NCBI GenBank assembly: GCA_965243825.1
Contig: CBDEVT010000001.1
Span: 2,976,001-3,040,000 of the forward strand
From: JAJCYX01 sp965243825
Lineage (GTDB): Bacteria > Chloroflexota > Dehalococcoidia > Lucifugimonadales > Lucifugimonadaceae
Length of the DNA: 64,000 bases
Direction of reading: 5' to 3'
Notes under the pieces: model-generated
What the model saw: only the letters and a program-made list of their open reading frames with translations
The model's database searches: none
What the model was told of the DNA's origin: nothing
Part shown: piece by piece, positions 23,659-32,290 of the stretch
Layout: each line of letters begins with the position of its first letter
How positions within the stretch are numbered: position 1 is the stretch's first letter
Position numbers and translations under genes: made by a program

Positions 23659-23975
23659 GTTTGCTCGATTTCGCAGAAGTTTGATTGGCGTATGTTGCTC
23701 TGGATAGTTGCTCAGTATAGGCAATCTCGCGCGCTTGTCGGGTCGACTTCACGGGCACCACCCAAAGTTGATCCACCTGTGGCAAACTTACTTGCCGCAC
23801 TTGCTATTGAGCGTGACTGAGATTCTCGTGAGCGCAGCACTCATGTGAATCCTGCTTACTCGGTCATAGCTAATGATCAAGGCGTTAGCAACAGTAATCT
23901 GATCATCTAACAACAACCACAAATATCTCGACTGTGAGATTAGGCTAGATAGAAACCACCGGAAGAGGACAGGAT
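23659..23975. promoter_or_regulatory. Divergent control region between icd and mdh
   Basis: 317 bases separate two TCA-cycle genes read outward. On the minus strand a TATACT box (23714-23719) sits about 55 bases before the icd start, with only a weak -35. Two copies of the palindrome TGATCA occur on the mdh side, near 23875 and 23900. A shared regulator is possible but not shown. Confidence 0.35.
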
Positions 23976-24908
23976 ATGAGGTTCAAGGTAACGGTCGTCG
24001 GTGCAGGAAATGTCGGTGCAACAACAGCCCAGCGAATCTACGAAAAGGGATACGCCGATGTTGTGCTCGTTGATGTGGTTGAAGACATGCCGCAGGGCAA
24101 AGCACTCGACATGATGGAGTCCGGGCCCGTTCTGGGGACCGACGGCACCGTTACCGGATCCAATGGTTACGAGGAGACCGCGGATTCGGACGTTGTAGTG
24201 ATCACCGCCGGCATCGCCCGCAAGCCCGGAATGAGTCGAGATGACCTGCTTCTAACCAACATGAAAATCGTTGGCAGCGTGACGGAACAGGTGGCCAAGT
24301 TCTCACCCAATGCGGTGCTTGTCGTGGTCTCGAACCCGCTCGACGCAATGGTCCAGCACGCTAAAGCTGTCTCCGGCTTCCCGAAAGAACGTGTCGTGGG
24401 TATGGCAGGGATATTGGATACGGCTCGCTTCCGCAGTTTCCTGGCAATGGAACTCAACGTCTCGGTCACGAACGTCCAGGCGTATGTGCTCGGAGGCCAC
24501 GGCGACAGCATGGTCCCGCTAATCGGTACGACGACGGTCGGCGGCGTCCCTGTGGCCGATCTGATCGAAAAGGATCGTCTCGAAGAGATCGTTCAGCGGA
24601 CCCGAGACGGCGGTGCTGAAATCGTTAGCCTCCTGAAGACCGGATCCGCTTACTACGCGCCGTCCGCAGCTTCTGCCCAGATGGTTGAGTCGATCCTGCT
24701 TGACCGCAAGGAAATCCTGCCATGTGCGGCCTATCTTGAAGGCGAGTACGGTATCGATGGCCTCTACGCCGGTGTGCCCGTGAAGCTGGGAGCCGGCGGT
24801 GTCGAAGAGGTGATCGAAGTCGAGTTGACCGAAGACGAGAAAGCTGCGTTACTGAAGTCTGCCGAAGCGGTCCAGGAACTGATCGACGTGATGGCCGAGA
24901 ATAGCTAG
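23976..24908 (+). CDS. mdh: Malate dehydrogenase (lactate dehydrogenase-like, NAD type)
   Basis: 310 residues. It interconverts malate and oxaloacetate in the TCA cycle. Seen: VVGAGNVGATTAQRI (about 7-21), LVDVVEDMPQGKALDM with the NAD-selecting Asp, ITAGIARKPGMSRDDLL (substrate Arg residues, about 76-92), VVSNPLDAM, Arg in LDTARFRSF and the catalytic His in LGGHGDSMVPL (about 172-182). The ARKPGMSR sequence marks malate rather than lactate specificity. It belongs to the LDH-like MDH group common in Chloroflexota. AGAGGACAGG precedes the ATG. It is divergent to icd. Confidence 0.96.
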   Translation: MRFKVTVVGAGNVGATTAQRIYEKGYADVVLVDVVEDMPQGKALDMMESGPVLGTDGTVTGSNGYEETADSDVVVITAGIARKPGMSRDDLLLTNMKIVGSVTEQVAKFSPNAVLVVVSNPLDAMVQHAKAVSGFPKERVVGMAGILDTARFRSFLAMELNVSVTNVQAYVLGGHGDSMVPLIGTTTVGGVPVADLIEKDRLEEIVQRTRDGGAEIVSLLKTGSAYYAPSAASAQMVESILLDRKEILPCAAYLEGEYGIDGLYAGVPVKLGAGGVEEVIEVELTEDEKAALLKSAEAVQELIDVMAENS

Positions 24909-24924
24909 GCCAGGAATACGCGGG

Positions 24925-25119
24925 TCAGGTCCAAGGGTTGATTCTGGCCTTGCGAAGCCGTTCATCGCGCTTTTTTGCAGCGTCTATCTGAGCACGAATT
25001 TCTTGCGCGTTTAACCTGAGACTCAAGTTTTCGTGTTCATTAAGACGATCAATGTGCGATTCAAGCCACCAGATCGGAATCGTCAGCTTTTCACCAGGTG
25101 CGTCCTGCCACAGGTTCAT
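24925..25119 (-). CDS. Small hypothetical protein, mostly helical
   Basis: 64 residues, not recognised. After a Trp-rich opening (NLWQDAPGEKLTIPIWWLESH) the rest is charged and likely one long helix (SLRLNAQEIRAQIDAAKKRDERLRK). Its start overlaps the stop of the zinc-finger-like gene upstream by 4 bases (25116-25119), which supports both as real, translationally coupled genes. It is convergent with mdh, 16 bases from its stop. Confidence 0.55.
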   Translation of the reverse strand: MNLWQDAPGEKLTIPIWWLESHIDRLNEHENLSLRLNAQEIRAQIDAAKKRDERLRKARINPWT

Positions 25120-25352
25120 TGCGAGCCTCCGGCAAGAGTTTTGACCGCGACCTCGACCTTCTCAAGTATTGGCTCTGCCTGGCGACCTCGGCCAATTGAA
25201 TAGAGCGAGGTTCGGTGGCGAGACTGTAGCGTGAGCCTCGTATTGACCAATTGATGCGCCGTTTCCAGGTGCATCTTCATATGTGTCAGGCGGTATTTTT
25301 CCGGACAGACGAACGGTGCCGAATCGCAGACAAGACAGACCACTAGATCCAC
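25116..25352 (-). CDS. Small zinc-finger-like protein
   Basis: 78 residues from GTG at 25352, where GGGAG lies seven bases upstream; a GTG at 25358 would be too close to it. Cys6 and Cys9 (CLVC), a third Cys16, then His24, His28 and His33 (THMKMHLETAH) give a CxxC...HxxxxH arrangement like a C2H2 finger. The remaining 45 residues are basic and polar. Bacterial C2H2-like proteins are uncommon; this could bind DNA, RNA or only zinc. It is first of a two-gene unit with the 64-residue protein. Confidence 0.6.
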   Translation of the reverse strand: MDLVVCLVCDSAPFVCPEKYRLTHMKMHLETAHQLVNTRLTLQSRHRTSLYSIGRGRQAEPILEKVEVAVKTLAGGSQ

Positions 25353-25471
25353 CGCCACACTCCCACTCCGTAGGATGGTGACGCATGATTGGTCTCACCC
25401 GGTGCTAAACATAACGTTCTGCGTGATCAGGCTGTTCTGATGTCGCAAGAAAATAGCACATTAGTTCTAAT

Positions 25472-25490
25472 TGTCAATGTAGATTTGACA
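25472..25490. promoter_or_regulatory. Inverted repeat before the SRAP gene, candidate operator
   Basis: TGTCAA (25472-25477), seven bases, TTGACA (25485-25490): a perfect six-base inverted repeat in an AT-rich stretch 40 bases before the gene. TTGACA is also a perfect -35 hexamer, though no good -10 follows at 17 bases. A repressor site overlapping the promoter would fit an SOS-linked gene, but this is inference. Confidence 0.4.
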
Positions 25491-25530
25491 CTTGCTGATC
25501 AGAAACGCTTTGGATTTGAAGGGTTCCACT

Positions 25531-26310
25531 GTGTGTGCAAGATACGTAGTAGTTTTGAACGAAGACGGGATCGGTGAACTTGTCCGGACGGCTGACCTGA
25601 CGCGTGAGTGGCTCCAGCAGCTTGAACAAGAAGGTAGGATCCATGAAGTCGGAGAAGGTCCGAGACCCCGTTACTCCAGCTACAACGTCGCTCCGACTCA
25701 TCGAATGCCCGTTGTGTTGAACGAGGACGGTGAGCGAGCACTCACAATGGCTCGCTGGGGTTTTATACCTGCTTGGTGGCGCAGAAAAGATCCACCCCGG
25801 TTCGCAACCTTCAACGCTCGCGACGACAAACTGAAGTCATCAGGTATTTGGAAGGGTGCCATCGACCGGCGGCGCTGCCTGGTCCCGGCCAGCGGGTTTT
25901 ATGAGTGGGAGAAAAAGGGAAAAGAGCGTCTGCCCTACTACATCCACCGAAACGATGGCCGACTCATGGGATTCGCCGGTCTTTACAGTCACTTCAAGGA
26001 TCCTGGCTCCGGGGAAGAGGCGGCTTCATTTACGATCGTTACTACCCCGACGAATAGCTTCATGGAGCCACTGCATGATCGAATCCCGCTGATCCTTGGT
26101 GATGTTGCTGATGAGTTGTGGTCGGTGTGGCTTGATCCACAAACAAGCTTCGAAGAGGTGGAGCGTCACGTTGCATCCAGAGAATGGCCTGAGATGGCGA
26201 TGCACAGGGTTTCGACCGATGTCAATCCGACGCGCAAGGCGCGGTATGTGAACGAACCTCGTCTAATCGAACCAGTAGAGCCGGAAGAACAGCAAGCGAG
26301 CCTGCTCTAG
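25531..26310 (+). CDS. SRAP domain protein (SOS response-associated peptidase, YedK/HMCES type)
   Basis: 259 residues from GTG at 25531. This start is fixed by chemistry: SRAP proteins need Cys at position 2, and the codon after this GTG is TGT. AAGGG lies about eight bases upstream. Other active-site residues are in place: Asn52 (YNVAPT), Glu125 (GFYEWE) and His182 (HDRIP). These proteins bind abasic sites in single-stranded DNA and form a stable thiazolidine crosslink that shields the lesion. Also seen: RWGFIPAWW and FNARDD, the conserved core. It is a single gene. The C-terminus ends in an acidic tail that is not conserved. Confidence 0.95.
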   Translation: MCARYVVVLNEDGIGELVRTADLTREWLQQLEQEGRIHEVGEGPRPRYSSYNVAPTHRMPVVLNEDGERALTMARWGFIPAWWRRKDPPRFATFNARDDKLKSSGIWKGAIDRRRCLVPASGFYEWEKKGKERLPYYIHRNDGRLMGFAGLYSHFKDPGSGEEAASFTIVTTPTNSFMEPLHDRIPLILGDVADELWSVWLDPQTSFEEVERHVASREWPEMAMHRVSTDVNPTRKARYVNEPRLIEPVEPEEQQASLL

Positions 26311-26435
26311 CCGCTATTCATACGGAATGAGTCTAGAAAGCAAGTCGCAAGTCAGGTCACTCCACTAGAATTGGCTGGTTGACCGGACCGGTCTCGAGCT
26401 CGGCACGCGCTGCCAGTGACAGGTACTGAATCAGA

Positions 26436-27188
26436 ATGGAGAGCAATTTGGCAGGAAGGCTTGAAGGCAAGACGGCCGTGATATCGGCTGCGGCCCAGGG
26501 AATCGGGAAGGCGACCGCGCTCGCATTTGCACGGGAAGGTGCAAAGGTCTGGGCGACCGACATCAACGAAAAGGTGCTTTCAGAGCTCGACGGAACAGCT
26601 GGTATCACGACCAGGGTCTGTGACGTCACGGATCAATCTTCGGTCGATTTGCTGCTTGGTGAAACCGGTGCTCCCGATATTCTCTTCAACTGCGCTGGCT
26701 ATGTCGCCATGGGCAACATCCTTGACTGTACTGAGAAAGACTGGGACTTCTCATTTGAGCTGAATGCGAAGGGTATGTTCAGGACGTTGCGGACTTACCT
26801 TCCTCCGATGATCGCTAACGGTGGTGGCAGCGTCATTAACATGTCATCTGTTGCCTCGCACGTGATGGGTGTGTCTGATCGGGCCGCATATTCAGCCAGC
26901 AAAGCAGCTGTTGCAGGACTGACGATGTCAGTAGCGAAAGATTTCGTGTCTGAGGGAATTCGTTGCAACGCAATTGCACCTGCGACTGTGGATACACCTT
27001 CACTGCACGAACGCATCAACATGGCACCCGACCCTGAGCAGGCGATGAAGGACTTCCTTGCTCGACAGCCGATGGGTCGGATTGGCAATCCTGAGGAGAT
27101 CGCATTGCTCGCGGTCTGGCTGGCATCAGACGAATCCAGCTACGTGACAGGGCAGGTTCACATCATCGACGGCGCGATGTCTCTCTAG
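26436..27188 (+). CDS. Short-chain dehydrogenase/reductase beside glcEF
   Basis: 250 residues. SDR motifs: AVISAAAQGIGKATALAF (about 14-31; the usual TGxxxGIG is SAAAQGIG), TDIN after beta-2 (NAD type), FNCAGYV, catalytic Ser in INMSSVASH, YSASK Tyr/Lys and VTGQVHIIDGAMSL at the end. It resembles the DHRS6/BDH2 and 2-keto-3-deoxy-L-fuconate dehydrogenase group, where the same SAAAQGIG variant is common. It lies two bases before glcE, so the dehydrogenase and glycolate-oxidase-like subunits form one operon, suggesting a hydroxy-acid pathway. Start: ATG at 26436, or TTG at 26448, which has GGAG at better spacing. Confidence 0.9.
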   Translation: MESNLAGRLEGKTAVISAAAQGIGKATALAFAREGAKVWATDINEKVLSELDGTAGITTRVCDVTDQSSVDLLLGETGAPDILFNCAGYVAMGNILDCTEKDWDFSFELNAKGMFRTLRTYLPPMIANGGGSVINMSSVASHVMGVSDRAAYSASKAAVAGLTMSVAKDFVSEGIRCNAIAPATVDTPSLHERINMAPDPEQAMKDFLARQPMGRIGNPEEIALLAVWLASDESSYVTGQVHIIDGAMSL

Positions 27189-27190
27189 TC

Positions 27191-28447
27191 ATGACTAGCT
27201 CAACGATTCCGGCTTCATATGAGGTTGACGGTTTCACACCGGATCAGGTTGTTTCTCCCGGATCGGTCGAAGAGCTTTCATCGGCGCTGGCTGACGCACA
27301 CAGTGCCGGGCAGGCTGTTATTCCCTTCGGTGGAAGCACCCGAATGGCTATCGGCAACGTCCCTGAGCGATACACCACAGCGATCGATCTCACCTCGCTT
27401 TCAAATGATGTCGTCCACGAGGCCGGTGATCTGACATTGGTGGCTGACGCCGGTGCTCGTATCTCGGACATCCAATCGGTCCTCGCCACGAATGGACAAA
27501 GGTTGCCGTTCGACGTCCGGTCTCCAGAGAGTGCGACTCTCGGCGGTAGTGTGGCGTCTAACGCCGCAGGTCAGATGAGTTCGTCGTTCGGAGGCATACG
27601 AGACTGGGTTATTGGCATGAAGGTTGTGCTGGCCGATGGCACAGTCACTAAGTCCGGCGGGAAGGTCGTGAAGAACGTGCAGGGTTACGATCTTCATCGA
27701 CTGCACACGGGCGCATTCGGCACACTTGGCGTGATAGCTGAAGTCGCACTTAAGGTGGTGCCAATTCCCGCTGAATGTAGCACTGTAGCCACATGGTTCG
27801 AATCTGTGTCTGATGCCGCTGAATATGCGATCCAGATTGTGAATGGCCCGGTAGTTCCTGAAGGGTTCAGTGTTTTCACGGGCGTGACACGCGGAGCAGA
27901 TAACAGGTCGATGCAGACTTCCGCTGCGGAATCATCTGTTCTGGTACTGGCCACAGTGTCAGGAGGTCAGAGAGCGGTTCTACGCATGGAGAACGATCTG
28001 ACTGGCCTGGCAGGGGCTCTAGGTGCGTCAAGTTATGACGTGGCGAAGGGCGAGCATTCCGAGGCGCCATGGAGGTCGGGGTTGACCAGCGCTGGTGCCC
28101 ATGAAGTGACTGCCCGAATCACTCTGAAGCCAAGGGACGCATTCCGCTTCCTCGAAAAGGCGAACGCGTCGAATTTGGGTGATGGAACGATTGGTGAGCT
28201 TCAGGCAGGCTTCGGCAGCGTCACCATCTCACCCGGAAGCGCCGACCTCCAAAGTATCGAACGGATCAAGGGGATGGCAGCGGAGTTCGGTCGACAGGTG
28301 GTGATTGAACGCTGCCCAATTGAAATCAAGAAGCAGATTGATGTGTTCGGTGATTCTGGCGCTGATGTGGCGGTAATGCGAAGTATCAAGCAACGCTTTG
28401 ATCCACAACAAATTCTCAATCCCGGGCGCTTTGCAGGCCGTATCTAG
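27191..28447 (+). CDS. glcE: FAD-binding oxidase subunit, GlcE-like
   Basis: 418 residues. An FAD-binding PCMH-type domain: VIPFGGSTRMAIGN (about 43-56), LTLVADAGARI, LPFDVRSPESATLGGSVASNAAG (split over about 104-127), GGKVVKNVQGYDLHRL and HTGAFGTLGVIAEV. In glycolate oxidase, GlcE is the second flavin-type subunit beside GlcD and the iron-sulfur GlcF; it oxidises glycolate or D-lactate to the keto acid. Here glcE is followed by glcF after 10 bases, but no glcD is in the window. The substrate may differ from glycolate given the SDR upstream. Confidence 0.88.
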   Translation: MTSSTIPASYEVDGFTPDQVVSPGSVEELSSALADAHSAGQAVIPFGGSTRMAIGNVPERYTTAIDLTSLSNDVVHEAGDLTLVADAGARISDIQSVLATNGQRLPFDVRSPESATLGGSVASNAAGQMSSSFGGIRDWVIGMKVVLADGTVTKSGGKVVKNVQGYDLHRLHTGAFGTLGVIAEVALKVVPIPAECSTVATWFESVSDAAEYAIQIVNGPVVPEGFSVFTGVTRGADNRSMQTSAAESSVLVLATVSGGQRAVLRMENDLTGLAGALGASSYDVAKGEHSEAPWRSGLTSAGAHEVTARITLKPRDAFRFLEKANASNLGDGTIGELQAGFGSVTISPGSADLQSIERIKGMAAEFGRQVVIERCPIEIKKQIDVFGDSGADVAVMRSIKQRFDPQQILNPGRFAGRI

Positions 28448-28457
28448 ATTCCAACGT

Positions 28458-29804
28458 ATGTCACAGCAAGATCAACACCCAATCGCCCCGGCCGGCACGT
28501 TCGCTGGTTTCACGGGATCCGACGCGCCCAAAGATGAAGACCTCTACAAGTGTGTCCATTGCGGCTTCTGTTTAAATGCCTGCCCGACATATCTTGAGAC
28601 CGGTCTCGAAATGGAATCACCACGCGGGCGCCTGGCGCTGATGAAAGGTGTGGCTGAAGGTCGACTCGACATGACAGAGTCCGTCGTAAACCACTGGGAC
28701 CTCTGCCTGCAGTGTCGCGCGTGTGAGGTCGCTTGCCCGTCCGGTGTCCCTTATGGAAGATTGATGGAAGCAACCAGGGCACAGATTGAAAAGGGCTTTA
28801 AGCGTCCGCTCAGGGAGCGAGTAGGACGGAAAATCGGTTACAGCAACGTTCTGACAAGTCCAACACGGCTGCGTTGGGTCGGTCGTGCTGCCAAGCTCTA
28901 TCGCAAGTCAGGTGCGCAATCTCTTGCGCGCAAAACGGGCCTGTTGACCGTCCTACCGGGCGACCAGGAATATCTCGACTCGTCTTTACCTGAACTCAGC
29001 GACAGCTTCTTTCTGGCCGACGGTCGAGTCATACCGGCTCGTGGCGAACGACGGGCCAGGGTAGCCCTGCTTGCGGGGTGCGTTATGACACTGACCCACA
29101 CCCCGGCGCTGCAGGCGACTGTCCGTGTGCTGGCTCGTAATGGAGTCGAAGTACATATCACTGCAAACCAGGGATGCTGTGGAGCGCTGAATGCCCATGC
29201 CGGAGAACTGGAATCTGCACGAGAGCTGGCTCGCCGGAATATCGACTCATTTCTAACTGCAATGCCAGACGCGGTGATAGTTGCATCGGCAGGTTGCGGT
29301 TCCACAATGAAAGAGTATGCAGAACTGCTGGAAGGCGACACTGCCTATCTAGAGAAGGCCGAACATGTTTCGAGCATCACCAGAGACATACACGAGTACC
29401 TGATTGAACTTGGCTTGAGGCAACCTGAAGCATCACTTGATCGCACGGTGACCTACCAGGATGCCTGTCATCTTGCCAACGCTCAGCGAATCACGGATGC
29501 ACCGAGACAGGTCCTGGACGCGATCCCGGGTCTGAAACGCGTCGAGATGGCCGAAAGTGCAGTCTGCTGTGGTTCGGCCGGAACCTACTCTATAACTCAG
29601 AAAGAGATGTCACTTCGACTAGGTGATCGGAAGGCCTCAAACATCGCCGCTACACAGGCGGAAGTCGTTGCTACTGGAAATCCCGGTTGCGCACTACAAA
29701 TGACCTCCGCCCTAAAAAGAGCGGAGGTCAATGTTCAGGTCAAGTTTGTTGTCGAACTGCTGGACGAGGCTTACTCCAGGGAGTCTGCTTCCACCAGGCC
29801 TTAG
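28458..29804 (+). CDS. glcF: Iron-sulfur oxidase subunit, GlcF-like
   Basis: 448 residues from ATG at 28458; a longer frame beginning inside glcE is unlikely. Two 4Fe-4S clusters: Cys32, 35, 38 and 42 (CVHCGFCLNACP) and Cys83, 86, 89 and 93 (CLQCRACEVACP). Two CCG domains follow (GCCGALNAHAGE, and CCGSAGTYSITQ near the end), typical of glycolate oxidase and heterodisulfide-reductase-like subunits, passing electrons to the membrane quinone pool. The last gene of the SDR-glcE-glcF operon. Its stop overlaps the convergent SGNH hydrolase gene by 4 bases. Confidence 0.93.
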   Translation: MSQQDQHPIAPAGTFAGFTGSDAPKDEDLYKCVHCGFCLNACPTYLETGLEMESPRGRLALMKGVAEGRLDMTESVVNHWDLCLQCRACEVACPSGVPYGRLMEATRAQIEKGFKRPLRERVGRKIGYSNVLTSPTRLRWVGRAAKLYRKSGAQSLARKTGLLTVLPGDQEYLDSSLPELSDSFFLADGRVIPARGERRARVALLAGCVMTLTHTPALQATVRVLARNGVEVHITANQGCCGALNAHAGELESARELARRNIDSFLTAMPDAVIVASAGCGSTMKEYAELLEGDTAYLEKAEHVSSITRDIHEYLIELGLRQPEASLDRTVTYQDACHLANAQRITDAPRQVLDAIPGLKRVEMAESAVCCGSAGTYSITQKEMSLRLGDRKASNIAATQAEVVATGNPGCALQMTSALKRAEVNVQVKFVVELLDEAYSRESASTRP

Positions 29805-31210
29805 CCACCGCTCCTTGCCTCTGCCAGGGAGTTAGCAAGGACCTGGTAACCATCCTCGTTCGGGTGGATGTCGAAGTCACGCAGCATGTTGGTCCAAGAC
29901 CTTGCGTTATCCGCCATCTCATCAAAAGGATCTCCGACCAGCGCACCGACACTTGCAGCCTCTGTGCGAATAACTCCGTTTAGCTGCTCCACGATGCCTG
30001 AAGAGTAGTCCTCAATCGGCAGTCCGATTCCGAAGTCGAACGGGTTGTAGATGGTCATAACGAAGAACTCTGCACCTGCTGGTAGCGCAGCATTCAACTC
30101 ACCGAGCAACCCTCGTAGGTTCGGCTCAAATGCCTGTAGTGCACCTTCGATACGTGCCCGGCAGACACCCCCGCGAGGACCTTCGTCACCTTGCAGGCAG
30201 TCGTCCGATCCAAGGTGCGTCAGAACGTCGTTTGCACCGATGTCGATCGATAGAACAGCTACGTTCCCGGAGTTGAGCGTCGCGAGGGCCTGATCTAACT
30301 GTCCGCTCTGGCGAATCGAGATGGTCGATTCACCACCAATCCCAAGGTTGACCAGTCCAAGCGTCTCTCCCCGGGCTCCTTCGAGGAAGCGGTGGAATCG
30401 TGACACGTATCCAAACGTGTGGTCTGAGATTCCTTCGTTCGCAGCCAGCGAGTCACCCAGCGCAAGGTAAAGCGGGGTGCTCGGGTCAGAAATCGTCCTA
30501 CCTTGCGGGACCACGTTTCCGCCCGGAACCACAAGTGGTGGCGGCTGCTGACCACCAAGAGCGCTTGACAGCGAAGCGATCGTGTCAGCACCGACGTCTG
30601 CACCATCCCTCTGCACTCCAACGATCTGGATTCGGCCTGTCGTCAGAAGCACAGCCTGTATCTGCGTCGCTCCAGACTCACGGAGTCTCTCGTTTATGTT
30701 CAGTACCTCGTCGATGAACGGCTGGACTTCGTCCTTCACAAATCCGGGAGTAGGTATCGAAGTCAGGTTCACCGACTTCAGCTCGAGCTCTACTTCTCCC
30801 TGATCGAGAAGGATTTCGATCACACCAGAGAATCCGACTCCTACCCGACCAGCAAGCTCACCACTTACTTTCACATCTTCTTCACGTATCTCAACGCTCA
30901 GGTTTTGGATACGCTCCTCGGTGCTGAGTTCGGATTGCAAAAGATCGGTCAGATTCTGATCTGTGAGCTCAAGGAAGAACGCAGATTTGTCCTCGATTGC
31001 GTCCCTGATGTCCTCTTCCACCTGTTCAGCTCTTGCGATCACCTCAGGTGACGGCGGCTCCGGGTCCACACGGAAGGCATCCGATAGTCCAGGAATGTCT
31101 ACTCCACCAATGACAGCGACGTATAACGCCGCTCCTGCGACAATTACGATCACGCCTGTAACAGCGAGTGCGATCAGGGATTTAAGACCTAGAAAACCTA
31201 GCAAAAACAT
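29801..31210 (-). CDS. Membrane-anchored SGNH/GDSL hydrolase with an N-terminal lipid-binding-like domain
   Basis: 469 residues from ATG at 31210. One membrane helix (about 8-35) places the rest outside. Residues about 50-205 (a helical lead, then strands such as VEIREEDVKVSGEL, GEVELELKSVNLTSIP and GRIQIVGV) resemble DUF2993/LmeA-like lipid-binding domains by pattern. A Pro/Gly linker leads to an SGNH hydrolase: Ser254 in LALGDSLAANEG, GxND block GAND at 325-328, and Asp447/His449 in DIHPNEDG. SGNH enzymes remove acyl groups from lipids, sugars or peptides. A protein that both binds and cleaves a lipid at the cell surface would fit, but that is inference. Confidence 0.82.
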   Translation of the reverse strand: MFLLGFLGLKSLIALAVTGVIVIVAGAALYVAVIGGVDIPGLSDAFRVDPEPPSPEVIARAEQVEEDIRDAIEDKSAFFLELTDQNLTDLLQSELSTEERIQNLSVEIREEDVKVSGELAGRVGVGFSGVIEILLDQGEVELELKSVNLTSIPTPGFVKDEVQPFIDEVLNINERLRESGATQIQAVLLTTGRIQIVGVQRDGADVGADTIASLSSALGGQQPPPLVVPGGNVVPQGRTISDPSTPLYLALGDSLAANEGISDHTFGYVSRFHRFLEGARGETLGLVNLGIGGESTISIRQSGQLDQALATLNSGNVAVLSIDIGANDVLTHLGSDDCLQGDEGPRGGVCRARIEGALQAFEPNLRGLLGELNAALPAGAEFFVMTIYNPFDFGIGLPIEDYSSGIVEQLNGVIRTEAASVGALVGDPFDEMADNARSWTNMLRDFDIHPNEDGYQVLANSLAEARSGG

Positions 31211-31439
31211 TTCCGGATTCCGTATCTCCGCCTTCTGGCAGCCTGAAGGTAGCCGTGCCTCTGATCGCCGCATAGTAACTCAGAACTTTGACAGATGCGC
31301 GATTTTTGTGTTTAACCAAGGGAACATCCTGTTTGAGTTGACAACCGAACCATCGAACTGGCGCCCAGCGTACGAGTGAACAAACGCTTCGAAAAAATCG
31401 CCGGCTGACGATTCACCTGAACAAACAGGTTTGAACTCA

Positions 31440-32195
31440 ATGAAGCCTGAAACGACCTCGGACAATACGGAAACTACGCCCGGCCGCAACTACGACGGCG
31501 TTAAGATCACCGCGCCTCCGAGCCGGCTTAATCCCAATCAAATTGCTGATCGTCAACGATATTCAGGGAAAACAGGACAGGCCTACTCTCAGACCGAGCT
31601 CACGAACGATCAGAGAGCAAGAATTCTTACGGGCTCTGCCCTATTCGGAGTGATCGCGATTGTCATTCTCCATGAATTCGGTCACTGGCTGGCTGGTTTT
31701 GTAGTGACGGGAAGAGCTCCTGACTTTCTGGTGGTCGCAGTTCGACAGAAGGTCACAGAGTTTTCGGCTTTTGGTGGCATTCTGACCTGGGGTGCCGGAC
31801 CTGTACTGCACCTTGCAGTTCTCTGGGCGGTCGTGACTTTTGCGAGCACGAAGGGCGAGAGGTACCCGAGAGTCCTTACTGCCGTCGGAGCAGGTGCTCT
31901 CTTCACCCTGGCGGTTCATATATTCAGCTGGGTTGGCGCAACGTTCACAGAACCTGATTCCTGGGGCAACGATCTACCGAAGGTTGCAACCTTTGCTGGC
32001 TCTACAGCCCGTATCTGGATGCATCTGCTCAGTGCTCTTTTCCTGGGTGCGACGGTCCTTCTGGTCCGAAGGTGGTGGGTTGCCACACAGGCGACTGGTC
32101 GTCCCGGTTTCTACCTTTCACCGGCCATCGTCGGCGCCTTTCAGGGCGGAGTGCTGGTCATCATCGCCAGCCTGTTCGTAGCTTTTTCGCAGTAG
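31440..32195 (+). CDS. Membrane protein with HExxH motif (M50-like, uncertain)
   Basis: 251 residues. A polar N-terminal 60 residues are followed by about five hydrophobic segments. The first holds IVILHEFGHWLAGFVV with His78, Glu79 and His82, the zinc-binding HExxH of site-2-protease-like enzymes, and a GAGPVLHLAVLW segment follows as in many M50 proteins. The second zinc ligand motif (LDG or NxxPxxxLDG) of true site-2 proteases is not seen, so activity is uncertain. ATG at 31440 was chosen over TTG at 31431. It lies 95 bases before rimM on the same strand. Confidence 0.7.
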   Translation: MKPETTSDNTETTPGRNYDGVKITAPPSRLNPNQIADRQRYSGKTGQAYSQTELTNDQRARILTGSALFGVIAIVILHEFGHWLAGFVVTGRAPDFLVVAVRQKVTEFSAFGGILTWGAGPVLHLAVLWAVVTFASTKGERYPRVLTAVGAGALFTLAVHIFSWVGATFTEPDSWGNDLPKVATFAGSTARIWMHLLSALFLGATVLLVRRWWVATQATGRPGFYLSPAIVGAFQGGVLVIIASLFVAFSQ

Positions 32196-32290
32196 GATGA
32201 ATCAATAGGCGTTGACCTCCGGTGCGATTCAACACCAACCACAAAGAGTTCCTACTGAAGTCTCACTTGCAGCCCTTTGACCAGGAAAAC

